Origin: Corinectria fuckeliana
Taxonomy: Eukaryota; Ascomycota; Sordariomycetes; Hypocreales; Nectriaceae
Assembly (NCBI GenBank): GCA_019137255.1
Contig: WPDH01000004.1
Span: 620,001-684,000 of the forward strand
Direction: 5' to 3'
DNA: 64,000 bases
A model generated the notes under the pieces. That model worked only from the letters and a program-made list of their open reading frames with translations, was not told the origin of the DNA and ran no database searches. The position numbers were made by a program, and so were the translations under genes. Shown here piece by piece: positions 23,461-35,123 of the stretch; the stretch's first letter is position 1; the number at the start of each line of letters is the position of its first letter.

Positions 23461-26087
23461 ACGAGACAGACAGAGAGACAGACACCTGACCATAGCAAGA
23501 TAGTCTACCACAAGAGATAAAGCCAAGACCATGAGCACTGCTCCTTTTGGGGTGCCGCACTTTTGCCTCTTGAAAGCTCTCTTCACCGTAGAGGGGGGCT
23601 TTTCTCTCCCCTTTGACCCTTGCATATCTTCCGTCCGTTCCCCCGTAACTAATCCCCGAAAGCACTGCTGGGAAAACGGGAAATGGCAAATGGATGGATG
23701 GTACTCCGTAAGGGGGAGGAAGTTCGGCGTGCGCATTGGGAAAAAGACAGGTGGGAACCGTGGACGGCGCTAGATTCTAGAGTAGAGTGCCCCGGGAGAG
23801 GAGGGTCAATGAGTGGGTGGTGACGAACAATTTCGGGTACGGCGTTGAAATGGGCGGTTCATGAGATTGATTGATATGAGTGAGATGCGAGGGTCGTGGG
23901 AATTAAAGGAGGGCTGGGGCTTCTAAGGATGGAAGCATCAATTCCTTCCAAAGGTCCATAAAAAAAAGGAGGGAATCTCGCGGCATCTCGATAGAGAATG
24001 CCTGCCGTCGTGGTTCTCTTTGAGCGTCATCGATTCTGCTGAGGAGGATGAGGAGGTGGTTTTGACAGGTTACGCCCAGGTATGACCGGGGATGCTGGAT
24101 GGCAGCAGCGCCAGGGCCAACTAACGACGCCGCCAGGGCCAGGGCCGTGATAGGGACACAACTGACACGGGCCACGACCGGGCTCAGGTTGCTGCACATA
24201 CGAAGTATTACCACGTACATGGTAATTATCCATGGATGCATCTCATGCTCTGGCTATACATAGTACGAAAGTCAGGGAGCATACGGGGTAGGTGCCGTGG
24301 CGGAAGACATTGTCCGTTGTGGAGGTCTATCGATGAAGCCTTTGGAGACTGGCCTGACTCCCATGCGGCATGCCGACATAATGACATCTCAGAAATGAAG
24401 AGATTCAATGACATCGGATGGTAGGCACATGCACAGTTCATCATAGACCTGGGTTTAATGTTTAATGCCTCTTCCGTCCGCACTCTGCAGTATGTAGGTA
24501 GTGGATGGGCGGGATGCTGCTTAGTGGAGAGATGGACTGTGATTCTTGCCGGCGTGTGAGTTATTGGGGTGTCTTAATCCATAGTACTTCTATGCATACT
24601 TATTAGTTGTTAGTCGCTTCTTTGGTTTTCCGCTGCCCGCCCCATCCCCCGCCACCCGGAGATTTCGGTGGTTGATGGATGGATGGGAAATCCAGCCGAT
24701 GGCCGGTCGAGGTTGTCACGACTGAGTTTGAGGGGAATTGGAGGACCCCCCTCGCGCATCCCAGAATCCAGAACCTCCGGGGGAAAGTCGGGCTGATGGC
24801 TGGCTACCGGAGGGCGAGGTACCTGGGCACCCGTTTTACGCCCTGTTGCAGCGCGCGTCGTGACTTGGCGATGCTGTAGCTGCGAAACAGGCCCAGCCGA
24901 GAGGCATGGGGAGGCTTGGGAGGAGTCGACAGCATGGAGGGGGGGGCGTGAGCATGCTGGCGGCGCCAGGGTCCCGTCCCGACGACGGCATCGCTGTTCC
25001 CCTGTTCCCTGCAAACCACTGACACACAGCGACCTGAGGGTCTAGTTTACGGGCCATTACGGAGTACACAGAGAGAGAGAGGCATTCATCATCACGCTCG
25101 CACGCACCAGCAGCGAGCGACTGGACGACTGGGCGAACTGTTGAGCGTCTTCCATGCCCTGCGATTGAGGTTGGTCCCCAGGAGGTCGCAACTGTAATCG
25201 GTCCTGTCATCACCTTACTGGGTCTTACCCATCTGACCTTCATTACTTACACTTTCAGCCGATGGGGCCCTTTGACAAAGTAAAGGTGCGGTGCGGATGT
25301 GCGGTGTCCGTGTTGATGAGGTCTAATTTGCATTCTCCTATTGCACCCTCCTATTGTTTCCTGCACTGCTGCTGCCGTTGTCTGGCCATCTAGCCGGAAC
25401 ACGCACTGTGCCGTGTTTCCCCCATGACCTGAGTATACCTACAGCAATTCACCATGTTCGAGTCTGGAGCCCAACGTCTCCCCGCCCCCCAACTGCCTCT
25501 CTAACTTATCCAGGCGGAAAACGACCTGTTGAGTGTGGCGGATTATCATCAGTCGCTTTGGCTTTGCGGTGTCTCTCTCTCTCTCCCGCCCCGCCGCACG
25601 GGTCGGAGTCGCTGGCTCTCCTTGCCGGTGCCAGTTAGCCCTGCTAGCCCTGCTGGGGTGGGGTCCCCTCCCCGGCGGCTTGGACGCCCATTCGCTTGGT
25701 GACTGTGGTCCTTGTTGGAGTGAGTAGCCGTCGACTTATTTACAGAGACAGAGAGAGTGAGGAGGACCTTGTGAGGAGGTTGTTGTGCTTCTGGGACGCC
25801 TGGGACCGGCTTGGGGGTGCGGCTGCGCACTGTGAAGCACAGCAGGTGGCCCGGGCTACGGCGGGGCGAGCCCTCCAGCAGACTGACTGCCTGCAGTGGG
25901 TGCCCTGCCCGTCCAGCGCCAATCCGGTAGCAGTGCCACTGGCAGCTGAGTAGGTATCTGGTAGCCACCGTACAGTGCCTGTCATGTTCCAGCGCACTCC
26001 ACACACCTCTCACACAACTCACCTGCATCCACATCCGCATCCATCCCAGATCCAGAACGACTTAGGCTGTCCCCCAGAGAACGGCAC

Positions 26088-26864
26088 TTGAACGTTCGCT
26101 CTCCTCTCAAAGTCGCCTCTCACAGCGCATCACCTTCACCCTCCTCGCCCGCGTCTCTTGTTCACCCTCTCTTGTTCACACTCTCTTCGGGCTCGCTTGT
26201 TGTTTGTCTTCCCTGCGGCTCGCCCTTCGAATTGCGAACTCGATCCTCTGTCGCTTCTCACCCTTTCGAATCTGCCTCTTGGCCCTCCCCCACGCGTCGA
26301 CAAGTCGACCCGGCGTCCCTCGCACCGAACGGCCCCTTTTGGCAGGCCCCCCCACAGCGCTCTCCGTCGGTCCCATTCCCATCCTGCTCCATCCATCATT
26401 ATCCCGCGCCTCACCACCTCGCCTCACGGCCTCCCGTCGACTACATTTCTCGCCCGCTCGTCGAAGGCGCTGTTCCCCGCTCCCGTCTCGTCTGACCTCA
26501 AGTCCCGGTTTCGTCAACTGCTCGCCTCGCTCGACCGACCCCCAAGTCCTTCTGCCAGCCGTCTCGAACAGCCTCGAACAGCGCCTCGCCGTTTGGCTAA
26601 AACTATATCCTCCTTGGCCCTGCTTCTTCCTCGGACTCGTTATTGGATTTGCATTGCATGCGGAGGCGAAGAGACTTGCTTGCACCGCACACAATATTTC
26701 CCCCCTCCCCGTCATTGTTTCCTCCTTCTCACCTCAATTCTTCCGCAAACCAAACCACCGCCGAGCAAACCTCTACTGAAGTCTGAGGCCACGACACAGC
26801 GTCACGCCGGCCTGCTGCTCCCCCGCAATCTTCTGCAGTCCCGGGGCTCGCTCGCTCGCTCCAT
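26088..26864 (+). promoter_or_regulatory. Pyrimidine-rich leader of the nucleotidyltransferase gene
   Basis: A long C/T-rich stretch with little G or A in runs, ending at the ATG at 26865. It carries an out-of-phase open frame of 299 codons that continues into the gene; its composition (Pro/Ser/Arg) simply mirrors the C-rich DNA. Read as 5' UTR and promoter. Confidence 0.45.
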
Positions 26865-29800
26865 ATGGACACCCAGACCACTGCGGCCGAACCTCAACAT
26901 TCTTACCCCCCTAGCCCCTGGACTACGACATCCACGACATCCACGACGACTACGACGACGACAACTACGACCCCAACCCCGAGCAGCCATAGTGCTACCG
27001 CTCCCAACGGCTCGCCAGTCGCAGACGCGGCGGCCGCCCAGTTCCAGTCCCACATAGACTTCCTCCCCTTTCTCCTCCCTCAGCACTCCAACATCTACCA
27101 CGCCCAGCTCCTCCACTACAACAAGCTCATCTCGCCCGCCCGGGGAGGTGGCTTACAGACGCCGCCACTCCCGCCCGTCGTGTCCGCCCCCCACATCCAG
27201 GCCGCGCCCCGGTCGCGATCTTCTAGCAAGGTGTCGCTCAAGGACGGCTCAGCCGCCAAGGGAAACGCAGGAGGAGGAGGCCATGGGAGCAGGTCGCATC
27301 AGAACCCAGACAAGAGCCGCTCGGTCATAACCCCCAAGGAGGTTCCGTCCAAGATGCCTCCCAAGCACGCGGCCGACCTGTCGAGGAACCTGCCGCGCCG
27401 GCCCGCACCTTCTCAGGGGCAGTCCCACTCTAGCTCCGTGCCCTCTACCCCCCATCAGCACGCCCGCCAATTCTCTTTCGAGGATCGCGAGCCTTCACCC
27501 ACCGCCACCACAAACCACTCCCCCCGTTCCGCATACTCCGAGACCAACAGCACTCTGCCGTCGCTGCGACCTCTGCCCCCTCGATTAGGAGGATGCAAAT
27601 ACGAGACTGCTCAGATAAATTCGAGGAGAAGGATACCGTATTCCGTCGGCAATGACCGCCTCGAGAAGCTGGACTTGCGAACGGTCAAAGGCAAGCTGAC
27701 TGAGGATGAGGAGCGCAAGTTGGCCACTGACATGCGCGAGGTCTTCGACCGACTCCTGCCTACCGATGCTGTCGAGGAGAATCGCAAGAAGCTGGTGTTG
27801 AAGCTAGAGAAGACACTCAATGATGAGTGGCCAGGGCATGATATCAAGGTGCATCTTTTTGGCTCGTCCGGTAACCTGCTTTGTTCAGATGACTCGGATG
27901 GTTCGTACAACCAAGCGCTATACGCAACGTTCATTCCTCGGAGACTGGTTCTAACATGCTTCTAGTTGATATCTGCATCACAACCCCGTGGCACGAGCTG
28001 GAGGGTGTCTGTATGATTGCCGACCTCCTAGCACGACGTACGTACAAGCTCACAAATGGGTCTCATTTCTGCCGAACTGACAAACTATTCAGGAGGGATG
28101 GAGAAGGTTGTTTGCATTTCTGCAGCCAAGGTCCCAATTGTGAAGATCTGGGATCCTGAATTGGGCCTTGCCTGCGACATGAATGTCAACAACACCGTTG
28201 CGCTCGAAAACACCCGCATGGTTCGAACCTATGTCGAGGCCGATCCTCGAGTCCGGCAGTTGGCGATGATCGTCAAATACTGGACACGGAGGAGGATAGT
28301 GAACGATGCTGGTGAGTTTTTGCTTCCGACCGACGCTCACCTTGCGGCGACACTAACGAAGGAACAGCTTTTGGTGGCACTTTGAGCTCATACACTTGGA
28401 TCTGCTTGATCATTGCATTTCTGCAGCTCCGAAGTCCGCCGGTTTTGCCCACGCTGCACGTGTCGCCACACAAGCTGACGAAGCCGGATGGGGCCGTGAG
28501 CGACTTTGCGGACGACCTCAAGAAGCTCTCGGGCTTTGGTAACAAGAACAAGTCCTCGGTGGCCGAGCTTCTTTTCCAGTTCTTTCGATTCTACGCGCAC
28601 GAGTTCGACTACGACAAATACGCCCTTTCTGTGAGATCCGGGAAGTTGGTGACCAAGACGGAAAAAAAGTGGCACTATGCCATCAACAACCAACTTTGCG
28701 TCGAGGAGCCGTTCAATATTTCGCGAAATCTTGGCAATACTGCGGACGAATACTCGTTCCGGGGATTGCATATGGAGCTCCGACGGGCGTTTGATCTAAT
28801 TTCGGTGGCAAAGTTCGAGGAGGCATGCGAGCAATACGTCTTTCCGAAGGAAGAGGAGCGAGTGTGGACGCGACCGCCAGCCCAGTCTAGGCCCGTTTTG
28901 CTACGGAGCTCCTCGCAGACTCATTCGGGCCGTGGCGGCAGAGGCAACCACCGAGGAGGGCGGCACAACAACAACTTCCACCGAAATGGGAACGGGAACG
29001 GCAACGGAAACAATGCGAGTCGTCGATCTTCGTCCAGCGTCCCGACATACGACGCTAACAATATGTTTGTTCAGCCGGTCAATATGCCACAGGACATGCA
29101 ATGGTATAACCCTCAGTTTCAATTCCAGTATGCGCAGCAGGACCTCATGACCCAGATGGCCTATCACCAGGAGAACATGCGGCAGCTACACATGTATGCT
29201 CAGTCGCCAGCGTTTTTGCAGCATCAAGCCATGGGTCAGCAGCAGCAGCAAAGGATGTCGGCAAGTTCCGCCTCGGGTCAACAGCAGTCTTCGGACCGTT
29301 CTAGGACCAATTCGTTCGACAATCCGCCACTCAGCGCTCCTCTCCGACCAGAGCTGTATGCCCTTTACGGCATGACATTGCCATTCTTCCCTCAAGCTGG
29401 TGCTGCTTATGGAACGTATCCTTCCACACCTTCAACCCCGACTGGGGGCACCCAAGACCTCCGTCGTCCTTTACAGCGATCCGTCAACGAGACCGGCGTT
29501 TCCGGGTCAAATAGCTCATTGAGGTCCCACTCTCAACCAGCGTCGCGATCGCCGTCGGGACAGCCTGGAGCTGGCTACTTTGGGACTCAGTCGATGACCA
29601 ACATAGCCAACGCTGCTTCGAGAAATGTTAGTGGCGTCTCGAACCCAAGCTTCATCCCTGACGATGGCGACAACGACGAAACTCCCAAGGCGCACGCCGA
29701 CTCGCCCCAGTCGGAAGAGGGCAAGCACAACCAATTCTATGTGACAGAGACCTCAAGTCCCAGCAAGAAGTCACCGCAGCCAGCGCCAGCTACGAATGGC

Positions 29801-30916
29801 GTCGCATTCGGTGAGCTAGCAAATCAGGCATTCGGCCCGGGGAGACGCAGATTGTCGACAGATCAGCTTCCTCAAACGATCCTTGATCGTAGGATGAGAA
29901 GGACTTCACGCTCGCCTTCTCCACTCGGGCATGCCCGAGCGTTCTCGACAAACACCGCGTCAGCGCCTACCACGTCCGTGCCGTTCCCCGGAAGCCAGAA
30001 CAGAAACCTGTCTCGCCCCCTGGTCGTCAATGGATCTGGCCTCAAGACCAGCATGACCAATACTAGTCCCCGTCAGCTTTCGGGCACGGAGAGCAACGCG
30101 TCAGAGGATTCTGCCACATCGAGCTTCGACAACCCACTCCACGTTAACATCGGCAGTGCGGTTCCGATCTACCCACCTGACGGTCCCATCCCCACTCCCT
30201 TGGGTGCCCTAGCCACGCAGGAGGTCTCGCCGGCTCTACCTGCCCCTGACGGAGCACCTATAGTTGCCAATGGATCTAGCGCACCGACGACGGCTGCTGT
30301 GGCTGCTGCGCCGGCTGATGACCCCTCGTTCCGAGAGCGCATTGCCATGATGAGCACGTACTATATGAATTCGCCTCACATCGCGCAAGAGCCTGCAGCG
30401 GCTGGAACCTCACGACTCTCGCCCTCCACTCGGCAACGTTTGATGTCCCGGCAGACACAAAATGGGGTTATTGCTCCCTTGGACCTTGCCATTTCAGAAA
30501 ACCGCATTGACCACCCAGTTGGGCCTGAACTGTCGCATCTATCTCCGGTGTATGAAAACCGAACACCGTCACCGACCGTTCTTCGAAAGCCAGATGGTCC
30601 TCTGAAGCGGGAAAAGATCGTGGCTCCGCCCAATCCGAAAGGAGCTCCAAGAGAACCCTCAAAGACGAGCGCTAAGCCAGAAGAGCGAGCGCGGGATCTT
30701 CAGGAAGGCCAAAAAACCCAGAAGTCGCAGAAGCAAGCCGCACCGACTCACCGCGTCAACGGGTCTAGGGAGAATGGACATGTTCGTGGTGCGAAGAGCG
30801 AAAGTGACGGAGGATGGCAAAAGGCTGGCAAAGGAAAGAAGAAAGGTGCAAACGGGGTCCAGCAGGGAGCCAGTGAACAGCCTCCGAAGCTTGAATCGGA
30901 GCGAAAGGGCGGTTAA
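26865..30916 (+). CDS. Cid1/CutA-type nucleotidyltransferase (RNA 3'-tailing enzyme)
   Basis: Exons 26865-27900, 27966-28037, 28093-28311 and 28368-30916 join to 1291 residues; introns of 65, 55 and 56 nt, each in phase 1, with branch-like CTAAC or CTGAC. The N-terminal 250 residues are disordered, starting with a Thr run encoded by ACG/ACA triplets (26925-26975). The polymerase-beta-type site spans the first intron: FGSSGN (about 331-336) then DSDVDIC, giving the metal-binding pair D345 and D347. The third Asp is D398 in LACDMNVNN. The PAP/25A-associated domain follows in exon 4 (GTLSSYTWICLIIAFLQ onward). This is the layout of non-canonical poly(A)/poly(U) polymerases; Aspergillus CutA and CutB tag mRNA 3' ends. 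The last 650 residues are Gln-, Ser- and Pro-rich with a Gly/Arg/Asn-rich patch that may bind RNA, and a basic C-terminus. U versus A preference cannot be read from sequence. Confidence 0.93.
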
Positions 30917-32114
30917 TGGATGGTCAGTCGCGGAACGAGGCCGATCAGCCAGCAATGCCCCCATGACGGGCCGTTCTTTTTAACGACAAACCAGGCATCA
31001 TCTCCAGCCTTTATTCGGGTCCGCAGACTACTTCATTTACGACGCCGACCGGTGCTTTCTTGGATAGGGCGGACTGTGGCCACGGACACCGTGCCTAACG
31101 AGCAAGCAAGAGTGGGTGTACGGCGTCTCCCGGGTCGGGTGGTGAGGAAGGGAGGCTTGGACATTGTTCTGGATGTGTCCAAGTTCAGTGAATATGAGTG
31201 AGTGTAGTATGTGTGTACGATTGGCGCGGATAGTCATTGCAGCATCTTTTACCACATTGATAGTGGTGTGCGAGCACAGATTGGCAAGGGGAGAGGTGAG
31301 AATGATGGATGGTCAGACGAATGGATGGCTGGAGGGACGGCGTTGGCGTCTTCTACACATGGCCGGGGAGGCGTTTTATATATATACACAGTTGCAATTG
31401 CGTCGAGACAACCATCTGGAGGACACGGACACCACTTTATATCTCCTATAGGCTTACAAGAGGGGATGGGGCAAAGCGGTATAACGGTATAGATGGATGT
31501 CACAAAAGCATGGACAGATGTAACGGAGCACAAAAATGAGATAATCAAAAGCTTTAAAATCATTGAATACGCGAGCGATGAGAAATTGTGAGGCTAATAC
31601 ACATGTACGATCTCAAGAGGTCAGATGCAGCAAGATAAGATTCAGCCCTATGTGGTTTAGGTGACATCGGATCCCGCTGAAGATTGATGTCTGTTTCACT
31701 CCTCGCAGACGGATGGGCGGGTACGTGCGTAGCCCTGATGCAACAGCAGCATTGTGACATCCAGGTGGCTAGCGGCAGGATGATGCCGAACATCCGTCAG
31801 CAGAGTCAGCATGAGTCATGCGCCAATGGCAGCTTGGAAAGAACTTGGTGATGGATCTACTAGTACCGAATCGAGAATAGGGAACCTGTAGAGTGGGTGA
31901 AGGGTGCTTGAATGAGGTCGGGGACATCGGCGAGGTTGACGTCTAGCTTAGAGTTGACTTGGGTCATGATGATTGATATGAGGAGACGGGCGAAGTTTGT
32001 CAAGGAGGGGCTCGGCGGTGTATAAAGTTGGTCCTGTCCCGGCAGACTGGCAATCGGTAGTTGACATCCAAAGCTCTCTCGCAGAACCTATCAAAACCCA
32101 CAAGTACACGCAAA
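30917..32114. other. Intergenic between nucleotidyltransferase and MDR genes
   Basis: Small overlapping frames only. Probable 3' UTR at the left; a TATATATA stretch at 31379-31386 and a TATAAA at 32021, about 95 bp before the next ATG, which could be a TATA box. Confidence 0.5.
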
Positions 32115-33095
32115 ATGAGCATGCTTGCAGCCCAAGTCGCAAAATGGGACTCTCCCCCAAAAGCCACCCAAGTACCTCAGCCAGCTACACCACCCGACGA
32201 GTCCATCGTCCAGATCCGCGTCCTCGCTGCCGGCCTGCACCAAGTCGTTCGCATGCGCGCCGCGGGCAAACACTACACATCCGTCTCATTGCCACACACG
32301 CCCGGCGTGGACGGCACGGGTATCGACGTCAGCACCGGCAAGCACGTCTACTTCAGCACGCTGGGGGACGCCGACGGCGCGGGCAGCTTCGCCGAAGTGG
32401 TCAATGTGCCGCGGAGCAGCGTCGCGGAGCTGCCCGGCGGGGTGGACGCCGTGCAGGCGGCGGCGCTGATGAACCCGGTCATGAGCAGCTGGATGGCGCT
32501 GAGGAAGAGGGTCGACTTCATTAGAGATGGGCAGAAGGAGAAGGGCTGGTCGTGCTTCATCTTGGGCGCGACGAGCATGAGCGGCAAGCTGGCCATCAAG
32601 GTAGCCCGCATGCTCGGGGCGACGCGGGTCGTCGGCGCCGGGCGAAACGAGGCCGCCCTGAAGCCGCTGGGCCTCGACGACACAATCGTGCTGCGAGACC
32701 CCCCGCAGAGCACCGACTTCGGCCCCGCGGCGGCCGCCCACGTGGTGCTGGACTACCTGTACGGGCCGTGGATCGGGGCGTTCCTGGGGTCGGCGACGGC
32801 GCGGGCGGCCCCGCCGCTCACGTGGGTGTGCATCGGGTCGCTGGCGGGCCTGGACGGCGCGGTGCCGGCGGCGGGACTGCGCGGACGGGACGTGACGGTG
32901 CGGGGCTCCGGGCCCGGGGCGTGGAGCACGGCGGAGCTGGACGCGGAGGCGGCGGGGATGCTGGGGGTGCTGGAGGGCGTGAGGGACGCGGGGGTGCGGG
33001 AGGTGAGGCTTCTGGATGTGGAGGCCGAGTGGGATGCGGGAGGGAACGGGAGGGTTGTGTTTGTGATGGGGGAGCGTGATGATGCGAGTTTGTGA
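32115..33095 (+). CDS. Zinc-free quinone-oxidoreductase-like MDR protein
   Basis: Single exon, 326 residues, starting at the first in-frame ATG (AAAATGAGC); the open frame extends 18 codons upstream without ATG. The sequence has the medium-chain dehydrogenase/reductase plan: a GroES-like N-terminal part (IRVLAAGLHQVVRMRAAG, HTPGVDGTG) and a Rossmann domain with the nucleotide loop LGATSMSGKLA and a following AGRNEAAL. The zinc-binding Cys/His residues of alcohol dehydrogenases are absent, as in quinone oxidoreductases. It should bind NADP(H) and reduce a quinone, enone or similar; the substrate is unknown. The second half is very G+C-rich. Cytosolic by lack of targeting signals. The TATAAA at 32021 may set the transcript start. 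Confidence 0.88.
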   Translation: MSMLAAQVAKWDSPPKATQVPQPATPPDESIVQIRVLAAGLHQVVRMRAAGKHYTSVSLPHTPGVDGTGIDVSTGKHVYFSTLGDADGAGSFAEVVNVPRSSVAELPGGVDAVQAAALMNPVMSSWMALRKRVDFIRDGQKEKGWSCFILGATSMSGKLAIKVARMLGATRVVGAGRNEAALKPLGLDDTIVLRDPPQSTDFGPAAAAHVVLDYLYGPWIGAFLGSATARAAPPLTWVCIGSLAGLDGAVPAAGLRGRDVTVRGSGPGAWSTAELDAEAAGMLGVLEGVRDAGVREVRLLDVEAEWDAGGNGRVVFVMGERDDASL

Positions 33096-35123
33096 GGTTG
33101 CGGATGGGCGGGTTTAGCGATGGCGGAGGGAGGGATGTTGAATGAGGATTGCAATGGGTATTTTTGCACCAGACAAAGATGTAGTTTGTGCAAAATCCAC
33201 AGGATTATGTTACTCCTATGTTTGTCGCACATAATTCCTGTTTAAAATGTGGTCTAAATGCATGCAATCCATCTAAGCTATCGACTCGAACCAAATATCC
33301 CCATGGAGTTGGCGGTTGACATCGTCCTCGGCCCCAGGACCCGGTGCCGCACCTCACTCCACTAGGGATGGCCACCAGCAACGCTCCCGAATGATACCTA
33401 CCCCATATCGGCGCCAGATCCGGATCTCGCCCGCCCCCGGGAATCCGACCCAGGGGACGGTTGGGTGCGGGAGAGGCTGGCAGGTAGGACTCGAAGCTGG
33501 GGGGGACTAGCATCGCGTTTATGCGGAAGTCTGGAGGAGCCGCAGGGCTGCTGGTTGAGGGCGGGAGTCCTGCGGCTGTGGACGGAAGACGGAAAGTCAA
33601 GGGATGGCGGGTAAGACGTTCGATCGACGGGACTTTGTTTTCTATTATTGCTGCTCCTGTCTTTTCCACCCTGGGTGCCTGGTTGGGATGCGGCTGTGCA
33701 GTCTTGCAAGTTCGTATTGGCATTGATGAAACAGGGCAGCTTCAGCCAGCAGTCTATTCTGATAGCAAAAGCGAGGGCGCTGCCTGGGATACGATTCCCC
33801 GTGATGTGATGGCGTATGCACGAATATGTACGGCTGCGACGACCAGTGGCTTTCTGAGAGTCTGAAACCGCACTTGTGGCACGACGTCTTTAGTGATAGG
33901 TACGAAGACGACGGCCTAAACTTGGCTGACGAAGACGAGAAGGAGAGAGGAGACATTGCTTGAGGTCTACACACAAAAGGCGAAGCAGTAAATATAATTA
34001 GAAACCCACTGATACTGGGGAACGGAGAAAATTGTATATAAAGCGAGGCCAGATGTGTTGTTCCTCTCGCCCATCCCATCTGTCTGGGCTTCCCCCGCAA
34101 TCTCAGCTCCCCGCTGCACCCGCTAAAACGGCGACGGCGGGAACTTTCCATCCACACTCTGGATATTTCTCTGTACTAGATTTGGGAGTGTTTTGGTCAT
34201 TGTAAGCCTCCTAGGACGAGACTGTTGGCTTTGGTCTCTCTTCTACCAGCCGTTTCATTGTTTGACCTTCTGTTTTCTCAACATTAACCGTCTACTATTA
34301 GTACATACATCTATCGACCTTGCTCGGAGCATCCCCTGCTGGTCTTGTCGCCTGGGGTACGTTGAAAGATACGGTGTTTACACCTTTGGTAATACTGTGC
34401 GAAACCACTGCGCAACAGACAAGCCAGCACAGTGCGATACAGGCATAGCCCCGGTCTGTCTGATCACTGTGTTTGGACAATCCTTTGTCTCATCTCTTCT
34501 CTCCCCTCGTCTCTCACTCACTTCACTCCATCTTCCGCCCTCTCGCTTTACATAGCATACGCACACGCGCATGATTACGAGTCAACATCGTTCCTCCTCC
34601 ACTTCCCCAGGTCTCAAGGCTTATCACTCTCTTTTCAGCCCAAATCAAACCCCAGGCCCACTCAGTCGAAAACCCGGTCAAGCCCCAGTCCTACGCCCCC
34701 CGGTTTTACTCTTCCCCAACGCCGCAACCACCACCCCGCCCGCCCGCAGCCAACTCGTGCCCACTTGGCCCTCCCAAGTCGCAGACGGAAACGGAACAGC
34801 ACTGCGCAGCAAAGCCTTGACGACAATAACCGAAGCCCGGACTGGCTCTCTGTCCTAGCCTGGCAAGCCAACCGCATTTGCCACCTTCGCAATCTTTCTG
34901 TCAATTACCATTCAATCCTCAAACCTCAGGCTCTGCCGCGACCTCAGATCGAGACGTCATCCCCTCGGGACTCTCCGCCGATCTCCTCCCGCGCAACAGT
35001 AAACCCAAACCCTCAGATTCCCGCCCGGCTGCCTTCGTTCTCTCGGGGGCCTCGCATCTCCACGGTGGCTACGATGCTGTGGCCCAGCGCCGGCACTAAA
35101 GTCGCCTTGCTGATCGCAGCCTG
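33096..35123. other. Intergenic and long leader of the BTB-like gene
   Basis: No supported gene. Minus-strand frames of 172 and 170 codons (33205-34157) have biased, non-protein-like composition. From about 34480 the sequence is C/T-rich (TCTCTCACTCAC-type tracts) and probably is promoter and 5' UTR of the gene starting at 35124. Confidence 0.5.

Larger units (their letters stand above)
18848..26087. other. 7-kb gene-free stretch with one assembly gap
   Basis: Many overlapping frames (largest 187 codons at 19927-20490, beginning with GTG) but none with recognisable domains, sensible starts and introns. It contains an A-rich GAAAA tract near 19053-19082, the gap at 19854-19855, tandem repeats at 22589-22613 and 23441-23460, three copies of the 10-mer TACGGAGTAC or its complement (23134, 23701, 25058) and a GA tract near 25065. 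A small or non-coding gene could hide here. Confidence 0.5.

Noticed and set aside
26158..27057. 299-codon frame rich in Pro, Ser, Arg
   Set aside because: Lies in the C/T-rich leader and overlaps the true nucleotidyltransferase start in another frame; composition reflects the DNA, no domain.
33205..34157. Two overlapping minus-strand frames of 172 and 170 codons
   Set aside because: Different frames, no conserved motifs, low-complexity composition.
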